A stretch of DNA of 64,000 bases from Lineus longissimus (taxonomy: Eukaryota > Nemertea > Pilidiophora > Heteronemertea > Lineidae), in assembly GCF_910592395.1 (NCBI RefSeq), contig NC_088315.1:10916501-10980500 (forward strand), read 5' to 3'. The translations under genes were made by a program, and so were the position numbers. A model generated the notes under the pieces. The model ran no database searches. It was not told the origin of the DNA and was given only the letters and a program-made list of their open reading frames with translations. This document shows, piece by piece, positions 56,207 to 64,000 of the stretch. Every line of letters starts with the position of its first letter. The first letter of the stretch is position 1.

Positions 56207-56657
56207 GGAGTCCGATGATCATTTACTTTCAAAGGAAGAAGTTGGACATAATCATTGATTTTCTCTCCACGAATTAATTTAGAAAATGACTGTAAACTGT
56301 AGTATTTATTCCTGCACATAAGGTTTGAAGTTCATGCACTTCGCACAATATTTTGTAGCTGTACTATTATGTACGAAAATAAACCTACATAATTAACCTT
56401 TTCATTGCCAAGCACCTGTGGTCAAAAATGCCTTTTGTGACCATGTGCCAACTGCAACCCCAGTCGTTTTGGGCAAATGATTGTTCTGTATCGTAGGAAT
56501 CTATCGGTAGAAGTTCGGTTTGAATACATACATTTTGTCTCAATTCCTGGCAGAAAATTGAGTTTGAAGACACAAACAAATCGGATTCGACGATTATTTT
56601 TTGATTGCCACGGTATCGTATAACCTCTCAACAGGTGAGCTAACAAGAAAGGCCGCA
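56207..56657. repeat. Repeat C copy
   Basis: Located between the two foldbacks. Confidence 0.6.
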
Positions 56658-56666
56658 GTTAGTGCG

Positions 56667-57233
56667 GCTGAAAGGGTGGATGTCGTCCTGGGTGCCGACA
56701 AATGGTACCCAGGTTCGAGATCGACTGAACAATAAGTACCCTGGGTACCATTACACTAGACAAACAGAACCCAACTTCTTTTTGCCTGGCTTACGGATCT
56801 TAAGGACGAGGACGTTTCTTGCAATTTCTTTTTATCTCGCGCCGTGGTACTTGCGACATTAGCAGTGCGCGAAATAAAAAGAACAGATAAACAGAAAAAA
56901 ACGCGTTTAGGCCTATAGGTCTTTGAAAGCACATTTCGGATGATTTATTCAGAAAAGGTATGTAGGAGGGATATATTCAGAGAATGAAAAATTGTGTGAT
57001 GACAAAATGAATGGATTTGCTGCGTATTTTTATTTTTATTTTTCTTATGGTTATCGTGACACGTGACCTCCGTGCGCGTGGGGCCAACCTCGATTGTAGG
57101 TATAGAAAAAGTGAAGAAGAAGAAGCTGGGTGCTGTTTGTCTAGTGTAATGGCACCCAGGGTGCTTATTGTCCAGTCGATCTCGAACCTGGGTACCATTT
57201 GTCGGCACCCAGGACGACATCCACCCTTTCAGC
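56667..57233. mobile_element. MULE-like foldback element, type 2, unit 4
   Basis: Flanked by GTTAGTGCG on both sides. Confidence 0.75.
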
Positions 57234-57252
57234 GTTAGTGCGATCGAACCGG

Positions 57253-57424
57253 TGTAATGTTTTTGAGTGTTTCTGTTTTTGAGTGTTTCCCCTCATTGTT
57301 TGGGAACGCTCAAAAATAGATTGACGAGTTTTTCTGTGTATCCCCCCTAATGAAAAGTCATGGTCTCTCTAGCTGCCTATTGTTTGGAAACACTGAAACA
57401 TGGGGAACAACCACAGATGTTACA
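57253..57424. mobile_element. 172-bp MITE with CCGG duplication
   Basis: It begins TGTAATGT and ends ATGTTACA, with CCGG on each side (57249-57252, 57425-57428). Units 1 and 3 read a single CCGG at the same place (about 4032 and 31310). A remnant is at 28138. Confidence 0.6.
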
Positions 57425-57658
57425 CCGGCCGATACAAAAATAATATAATTATTGGAAGTGTGTTTTAGAACACAAAATAGTCACTAAATGAGCTAGAGGT
57501 TGCTTGTAAGAGATTATTTTCAAATGACGAAATTAAAAACAAATGGCTGATATGCAGGACTGTTACTACATTACATTGTAAAAAAATAAAAAAGGACTAT
57601 TTCTGTAAATGTCTAAAACTTCACTGTCTGTTTTTAAAAAATGTTATTATGACTTATT

Positions 57659-57775
57659 AGGAATTTTGTTAAAGATACATTCGTATTTTTTTCTTCCCTT
57701 TTGCTTGGCTGCATCTTCGCGAATTTTTGGACTGTCAATTCACGAAGTACAGGGAAAAAGGAATTCCAATTAGTG
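57659..57775 (+). pseudogene. Signal-peptide exon of PAN gene, copy 3 (start lost)
   Basis: 117 nt in frame with the donor kept. The start codon position is AGG, and no replacement in-frame ATG is seen nearby. Confidence 0.45.
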
Positions 57776-58345
57776 GTAAGATACAGAATGAGCAACTATA
57801 TTCAAATATCGATAGGTATATGACAAAGCGCAGTATGTCTGTATCGATCAAGCAGAATTCACTTCAAAATATATAATATGTTTCCAAAATATGATAAAGA
57901 ATTTCAACAATTGAAACAATTGAACAATTTAAAGTATGATTTACTGCATGGTTTGAAAGATAACGTGAACAGACAGCTATGACACGTGATGAGGATAAGC
58001 CTGCAAGACTGCGTTGTTCCAGCAGAGGTTACCTCAAATCAGCCATGGCCTAGTTCTCAATTCTCTGGAATGATCATGTGATGGTTGAAGATTGATGATG
58101 AAAACAAGTTCTTGCAACAAATGCCAATCTTTCCATTATGATTAGCACCGGGTGTAACCCTCACTGACTTTGAAGTAACCTAGTGCAACAGTCATCACCA
58201 GAAGTGCAACACTATTTTCATAGAGCCCGAAAGTCTCAACGTCGTGTGCTACAGAAATGACATACTCTTCATACATCGACGCCTGTAGCATATTGATATG
58301 GACAGAGTAGCCTGTGTTGTTGTTCTTGTAGAAAACTCGAGAATT

Positions 58346-58392
58346 ACTGATGTATATATTTGTTTTTTTTAAAACCAAATATATACATCAGT
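58346..58392. repeat. Perfect 17-bp hairpin, unit 4 copy
   Basis: Same as 32260-32306. Confidence 0.7.
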
Positions 58393-58752
58393 AGTAGTGA
58401 GATAAAGGTAAATCATTTTCATTCAACGGCTAAGCATATAGCAAACAGGAAATTACCGAAACATCGTAGAAGCAGAAAAGGAATTGAATGTAGGTATAAA
58501 GGAGGTGATCTTTCTCGCTATATGTCGTAGTGACAGCAGATGAGAAGATAGGTACTGCCAAGATTGTTATTTTGTTAACAATGCACGTTTCTGCCTAACC
58601 GTCTTAATGACAACCCCGAGGGCACGCAAATTTTGGACTGAAATAATGCCTTGTATCGCTAAGATGATGTACGTCTGTAAGATACTAACTCCATGTTTTA
58701 CTTGGAAAGTGGAGTTAATCGCACGGCTCTAAGAAAAGAGCTTCCTACTTAC

Positions 58753-58989
58753 TTCTTCTGCTTTTTTCGCACTTGAAAACTCCATGTCAGTCCGACCTCC
58801 CGTTTCTGAGATATGACCGTTTTGAGACATGACGTCCAATTTTAACTTTTTGGACACAACTTCAGCGTTTCGGTTGCCACTAAAAGCGTCTTCTTTGGGA
58901 TTTCGCAAGGAATGAATGAAATTCTTGAATGCTAACGTCGTGCTACCTACAGCGCATGTAATTCTTGCCATCAACTTATTACCAATCAT
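58753..58989 (-). CDS. Minus-strand exon-like ORF, 79 codons, unknown
   Basis: The frame runs from ATG (MIGNKLMARITCAVGSTTLA) to KKAEE, directly followed by a perfect donor GTAAGT in phase 0. Without splicing it continues seven codons to a stop. No family is recognised. The copy at 32667-32900 is frameshifted, and unit 1 lacks the region. It could be the first exon of a gene opposite to the PAN gene, or part of an element. Confidence 0.3.
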
Positions 58990-59621
58990 CGTATTTTGCG
59001 TTTAGAGTGGGCTAGGAATAGTATTGGTTGGGAGAGGGGGGGGGCTTGCTTTGAAAAAGTGCATTAATGGACTCGCGTATAAATAGCCATGATCAAATTT
59101 TTATACACTGTGGCTATTTTCACGCGAGACCTGTATGATGCGAGTCCCAAAATGACATTTTGAGTTATCATGGTCTCCGGTCACTTCGTCACTTGGTCGT
59201 CACATTCGAATGGCGTAGTGACTGCATCCATTGATGGGTTGAAACTAAAGGTTTAAAATAAAGAACCAATATAAATACAGTCAGCAGGCATCACTCTCCT
59301 TTGATGTATCATTGGCATAGTTGATAGGCAAATTCTGTATTCACCTTGGAAAATACAATTTGCCTTTCAATCCAAGCTTAAAGAGTCGTTTTAGAAGAAC
59401 GTTGATCAAATCATCTGCAACGGCTATTTTGAGAAGCGTTTCAGTCATCTCGATTTAGCAAAACATCATGACAAAGTACCCTCATGAGATGAAGACTGTT
59501 TATCAGTTCTTATCTTAACCAGAACTCATTCAAGACATTCATCTAATGTTACATTTTATTCATTGGACACTAAAATGGGGTAAGAATCAGAAATAAAGAG
59601 ATCAGCATGGGTGTTACTCAG

Positions 59622-59864
59622 AGACAGGCGGCTTTTGAACATGTGGTCGATAACTTGGCTTTCAAACGTGTCGATTTAAAAATGAAGGGCCAAACCTTCA
59701 GCCAAATCGGGTGTGTTGTCGTGTGTCTTATAACAAAAGGATGTCTTACTGTTAATTACTGGCATGACGGAGACATTTATTGCCAATTGAGTAAGCGGAG
59801 GGGGAGGTGTATGGAAAAGGGTGAACTTGATGACCATCAGGGATCAAGAATGCTTCAAAAAAAG
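59622..59864 (+). CDS. PAN/apple-like domain exon, copy 3
   Basis: Identical frame and splice borders to 33533. One residue differs from copy 2, just after the donor, so the exon proper is identical. Confidence 0.5.
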
Positions 59865-60454
59865 GTAATAGACCATCAAAACAACTTTATCTGATATCTT
59901 TTGAACTTGTTAAGTTGTTAACAAAGGTGTTTGGAGCTTGATTCCAATTGTTTACCATCTCGGTAATTTCCATTTTCTCTCGAAGCCAGCAACGGGTCAG
60001 ATTTCCGGCGCCATCAACGGAAGTTTTCTCCTGCTACTTTTTCTACTTTTTCTTAAACCCCGTTAGAGTCGTGGTCAGTCGAAGCGATTATATGCGTTAT
60101 ATGCACAATCGTCTTTTATCTCTAGTTGTCTTCTAGGTGGCCAACTTTGTGTCCTTCCAAATAGGCAACATGTTTGTTGTCCATGCAGGAGCGTAGCTTG
60201 AGGGTGAGCAAAGTAGTCACCAAAAATTAATGTGTTTCAGAACGTGATTTTCTGAGTGTCATTTTGTCCCCTCACCTCTCCAGCCCCATAAGGTAGCTAC
60301 ATGTATGCACTGCTATGATGAACACCTGTCTCGTTGGCTCAAGTGTTGACTCCCTGGCTGTGTCCTGTGACATTTATAAGATGTTCCCCGAGTCTGGTCA
60401 ATAAGACTCTTTGATCCTATTCAGAATACGTAAAATTTGAACTGAAAGTATCAG

Positions 60455-60541
60455 CTTATCATGTCTTGGGGAAGAACCATACTCAATGCTGAGCTTGAAT
60501 GTGATAGGGATGTCGTACGATCGGACAAAGTCACAATCTGA
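60455..60541 (+). CDS. Possible terminal exon of PAN-domain gene, copy 3
   Basis: 28 codons to TGA, the same frame as at 6801 and 34382. Confidence 0.3.
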   Translation, partial: LIMSWGRTILNAELECDRDVVRSDKVTI

Positions 60542-60749
60542 GGATTCATCTGATTTGGTCCTTCGTCTTCGTCTTCATCGCATGACAGTGCCCTTGGTAG
60601 TTTGACAGGCTCCCAAAGCCCAGGATGGTTCGGGAGAGAGGAATAGGTGGACCCCCATATGAATGAAGTGAGGACGTCTGTTTTTCATGCTATACCGGAA
60701 AACAGACCAGATGGTGTCATTCAGAAAAAAAAACAACTATGAAAATGTC

Positions 60750-62426
60750 ACTATGGAGACTCATCCATTTAGGTAGATTGATAGTTGAACAGTTTATAAC
60801 CTGATAACTCTGGATAATATTGACTTACATTTCATAAGCTTTCGGACTCAGCTGAGTCCTTGGTCACATGATCACTCGTGACGTCATTGGACGTAGTGAT
60901 CGGCGGGGATCCCGATTTCGACTTACCAGGTAGCACGCTATGTCGCTGACATTTTGTCCCCTTTGGTGGGCAAAACTCGACGAACGAGGAGCTTCGAACC
61001 TATGGTGTCTCTGCCCTATTCACCAGCGTCCCCGTGGACAAAGCTCTGATTTTGATCCAGAAGAAGCTCGAAGAGGACGACACTTTGAAGGATAGGACCC
61101 CCGATGCCCCCCCCCCCCCCCCCCCCAAGACATTGTGACTCTTCTAGGCCTCTGTTTGAATTGTACATATTTTAAATACCAAGGACAGTTCTATCAACAG
61201 ACACACGGAGCAGCTATGGGGTCCCCAGTCTCCCTCATAGTTTGCAATCTGTACATGGAGGATTTCGAGCAGAAAGCCATCAAAACAGCAGCCAACCCCC
61301 CTACATGGTGGAGACGATATGTGGACGATACACATACTAAACTGAAGAGGGCCCACTCACAACACTTCACTGACCACCTGAACAGCATTGACGATGACAT
61401 AAAGTGGGCCACAGAGCCAGAAGTCACCATCCCTGTGAGCGATCAGGAAACCGTCGGTGACAGGACCAAGAGAGCCCTCGCTTTCCTCGACACATGGTCT
61501 GTGGTCAATGAAGATGGCAGCATTAAAACCAGGGTCTTCAGAAAGGCAACCCACACAGACCAATACCTTAACTTCCAGAGCAACCACCCGCTTGAACACA
61601 AAATGGGGGTGGTGAGGACATTGGTCCATCGTGCAGAAGCCATCGTCAGCGATCCCAAGGATAAGGGAGTGGAACTCCAGCACGTCAAAACTGCCCTGTC
61701 GTTCAACGGTTATCCTAGTTGGATCCTGAAAGATCCCAAGCATCAGGTTCAGGCAGAACAACAACCCACGCCTCCTACTAGAACCCCCAGCACAGCGAAG
61801 AAACGGTACGCGGTTGTCCTCCCTTACATTAAAGGTTTCTCGGAAGAACTAAGGAGAATCCTCAAAGGCTATAACATCCACGCCTATTTTAAGCCAACCA
61901 ACACCTTGAGGGAACTCTTAGTGCGACCTAAGGATAAGCTGGATAAACACCAAGTCACTGGACCCGTGTATCACATCCCATGCGGGGACTGCCCAGCTTC
62001 ATACGTAGGGGAGACAGAACGATCGCTTAAAGCTAGATTCCTGGAAAACAGACGCCCGAGCTCCACCACTTCAGTGGTGTCACGCCACATTCACACCGCG
62101 GAACCAGGACATAACATTGACATTGAAAACGCCAAAGTGTTGGAGGTTGAACCGAGGTGGTACGAACGAAGAGTGAAGGAGGCGATTCACATTCGTACGT
62201 TGCAACCCACTCTTAACAAGGACGGCGGCCGACACAATCGCTCTCCAATCTGGAGTAACATATTGAGGACCAGAGTCAGGAGGGGGGCACAGTCGAATTC
62301 GGGATCCCCGCCGATCACTACGCCCGATGACGTCACGAGTGATCATGTGACCAAGGACTCAGCTGAGTCCGAAAGCTTATGAAATGTGAGTCAATATTAT
62401 CCAGAGTTATCAGGTTATAAGCTGTC
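60750..62426 (+). mobile_element. Penelope-like element, unit 4
   Basis: Same insertion site, inverted termini (60791-60922 and 62292-62424) and target duplication (60734-60749, 62427-62442) as at 34672. So both copies descend from one insertion that was duplicated with its host unit. About 60 bp near 60977 is deleted here. Confidence 0.85.
61135..62382 (+). CDS. Penelope-like RT (C-terminal half) and GIY-YIG endonuclease
   Basis: This is an open 415-codon frame. The RT holds THGAAMGSPVSLIVCNLYM (about residues 23-41) and catalytic YVDDT (about residue 64). The thumb-like region follows (ALAFLDTWSV... FRKATHTDQYLNFQSNHP). The GIY-YIG endonuclease comes next: HIPCGDCPASYVGETERSLK (about residues 280-300) and a downstream region with H and a W-x-x-R helix. 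The first RT blocks (TSVPVDKAL) lie upstream in another frame, separated by a 20-C run at 61107-61126. The element is therefore not intact. The start given is a frame limit, not a true initiation site. Confidence 0.8.
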   Translation: MTLLGLCLNCTYFKYQGQFYQQTHGAAMGSPVSLIVCNLYMEDFEQKAIKTAANPPTWWRRYVDDTHTKLKRAHSQHFTDHLNSIDDDIKWATEPEVTIPVSDQETVGDRTKRALAFLDTWSVVNEDGSIKTRVFRKATHTDQYLNFQSNHPLEHKMGVVRTLVHRAEAIVSDPKDKGVELQHVKTALSFNGYPSWILKDPKHQVQAEQQPTPPTRTPSTAKKRYAVVLPYIKGFSEELRRILKGYNIHAYFKPTNTLRELLVRPKDKLDKHQVTGPVYHIPCGDCPASYVGETERSLKARFLENRRPSSTTSVVSRHIHTAEPGHNIDIENAKVLEVEPRWYERRVKEAIHIRTLQPTLNKDGGRHNRSPIWSNILRTRVRRGAQSNSGSPPITTPDDVTSDHVTKDSAESESL

Positions 62427-62444
62427 CAACTATAAACATGTCCA

Positions 62445-63364
62445 ATACAGTGTTGGATCGACATGTGCACGTATCTCAAAATTGGCGTATTGGCGGAAGA
62501 TATAAGGCAAGGAAGAGAATATTTCAGCAATGGATCGGGAGATAGCTAATTATATAAAGCTGAATAAGTTGCAAAGAAAGGGGTGAGGTACAAGGACATT
62601 TTTTTTAAAGACTCTAGCGATATTTGGTAATACACTCAATTTAAATGCATAGAATCAAGAAATAAAAAAAACCCTCATGTTTTTAATTGGTGGATTAACT
62701 TTTCCTTGACTCAGATACAATTCATTGTAAAGATAACAACAATAAGAACAAAACAATATCTTATGTAGCTCTCAGCTCCCAAAAATAAAGGAGATATACA
62801 GAGCACTTTGTCGAAGAGACCAAACGGATTATTCAATTTCCCGTGATTTGGCGTTGTCTTAGAAGGGTTTTAGAACTTCGTATAAAAGACAATTTCCTCA
62901 TCAGCCTCCAAATAAGTTACACTATTTGATGCATGTAATATCTTTTTGTGAAAAGAAATCAAACAACAATCAGCCAATAGTTGCGATAGGCATTGAATAA
63001 AAGCCTAATTATCTTGCAAAAGTCGCCTATTGTCAGAATCTGGTACCGAGTGCTACTTTAGGTGCTGTAGTATTGCAGTCCAAATTTTTTGTCTTTTTTC
63101 ATTCCTGGTAGAATAGAGAAGAAGCAAATGTCAAACACTTGACTCATTGTGTTACTGAGCAGGTAAATTGTTTTGGGATCGGAACCTGATAGTCTCCGGA
63201 TGGTGATAGGTCACCACACCATAGGTTAATTGTGGTATAACACCGATTACTGAAAGGCCGTTATGTACAGCGAGTATACATAGCGGCGTCGAACTCTGGA
63301 AATCACTGATTTTGACGTTAAGATGAATGGTTCGCTGATGTCTCTGACATTCTGTTCAGCACAG
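62445..63364 (+). other. Conserved spacer before A4
   Basis: It is homologous to 36420-37332. No gene is seen, and it ends in CAGCACAG. Confidence 0.4.
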
Positions 63365-63368
63365 GAGC

Positions 63369-64000
63369 ATGTATACACGGGGTCCCCCGGCAGTACTCAT
63401 ACCACCCAAACCTGTAATAACATACCATCTCAATCTCGAGTATCTTATAGCAGTATTTTGTGAAAAATCAGGAGATACGAACTATTTGATTTATGAGTAT
63501 GAGCCTATTACTCATGTGTTTCGAGTGAAATATAACGGCTCGTTTTTCTCACGCCAGCCGAGAGAAACATTTGCCTACTTTGAAAAATTCCTCTTGATTT
63601 TTGATGGTCCTAAAGTCTACATGTATGATTTTGCAAAGGGTATTGTAAACGGAAGTCTAATTCTGCCTAAGGAGGGGAGGCAGTGTCTCGAAAAAGATGT
63701 AAACTACCCTATATGTAACCTGGTTTTAAATTTACGATTTGCTGAAAAGGCCTTTATGATGTGCATTTATTTTTTCCGAAGTATTTTTTTGTTTGATTAC
63801 TATATAGAATCAGGCTCAGAGCCTGTTCTACGGTTAACTAATAAAACGCATCTTCACTTCCCTCATGTTGACCGAGTAAATCCAACCTGGTTCGACCACA
63901 ACTTATTCGCAGTTGGTTTTATATATCAGCGTGAAAACTATTTGACTGCGGCTGTATATCATTACAAGCAACGACAATCAAACGGGTATAGCTTACTTAA
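63369..64000 (+). CDS. Exon A, copy 4 (runs off right edge)
   Basis: Open from ATG to the window end. It follows A1-type sequence past KQRQSNGYSLL, beyond the point where A3 is deleted, so this copy is complete as far as it can be seen. It shares FEKFLLIFDGPKVY and CIYFFRS with A3, consistent with units 3 and 4 being closest relatives. Confidence 0.75.
   Translation, partial: MYTRGPPAVLIPPKPVITYHLNLEYLIAVFCEKSGDTNYLIYEYEPITHVFRVKYNGSFFSRQPRETFAYFEKFLLIFDGPKVYMYDFAKGIVNGSLILPKEGRQCLEKDVNYPICNLVLNLRFAEKAFMMCIYFFRSIFLFDYYIESGSEPVLRLTNKTHLHFPHVDRVNPTWFDHNLFAVGFIYQRENYLTAAVYHYKQRQSNGYSLL

Noticed and set aside
1-64000. tRNA, 5S or other classical RNA genes
   Set aside because: I saw no convincing cloverleaf with A and B boxes, nor rRNA sequence, when reading both strands; a covariance search could still find a weak one.

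Overview
The window is animal nuclear DNA, most likely from a marine invertebrate. There are no bacterial-style operons. Coding sequence is scattered in exons with GT/AG borders. The rest is a dense mosaic of metazoan mobile elements: CR1/jockey-type LINEs, Penelope-like elements with GIY-YIG endonuclease, pogo-like DDE transposons, BEL/Pao and Ty3-type LTR fragments, and MULE-like, Harbinger-like and other MITEs. I cannot fix the genus from sequence alone.

The backbone is a tandem array of about four units, all on the + strand. A full unit reads: a short conserved exon 1 (83 nt coding, at 350, 12175, 19514, 40446); a TE-filled intron; a large exon A (about 316 codons, at 8010, 15722, 37337, 63369); and a large exon B (337 codons, at 10974, 17989, 38868, plus the 3' end of another copy at 2-157). 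A and B look like diverged paralogs of an unrecognised, possibly propeller-like protein. The exon 1 donor is in phase with acceptors just upstream of both A and B, so A and B could be alternative terminal exons or tail-to-tail genes. A1, A2, B1 and B3 are open. A3 has a C-terminal deletion, B2 is a pseudogene, and A4 runs off the window. The B copies differ mainly in clustered amino-acid replacements.

Three of the four units carry a second candidate gene inside the long intron before A. It consists of a signal-peptide exon, a PAN/apple-like exon and a short terminal exon, all compatible in phase 0. It appears at 4295-6887, 31572-34468 and 57659-60541. Unit 2 lost it and carries an LTR-retrotransposon chimera instead.

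Layout: 0-12 kb is unit 1 (LINE-A, two MULE-like foldbacks, PAN gene, A1, a 949-bp MITE, B1). 12-19 kb is unit 2 (LTR chimera, A2, pseudo-B2). 19-40 kb is unit 3, with a four-level transposon nest that includes a hammerhead-ribozyme retrozyme-like element at 22022-22503, repeated LINE-A debris, a PAN copy, a Penelope element, truncated A3, and B3. 40-64 kb is unit 4, with LINE-B split by a Harbinger-like MITE, a second complete pogo-like transposon with introns and 28-bp TIRs, LINE-A debris, the best Penelope copy, and the start of A4.

Because the units are paralogous, several insertions can be read against empty sites in a sister unit. This gives precise element ends and target-site duplications, and a relative order of events (for example, both Penelope copies are missing from unit 1). 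The best candidates for something undescribed are the A/B exon array with its shared first exon, and the retrozyme-like dimer.
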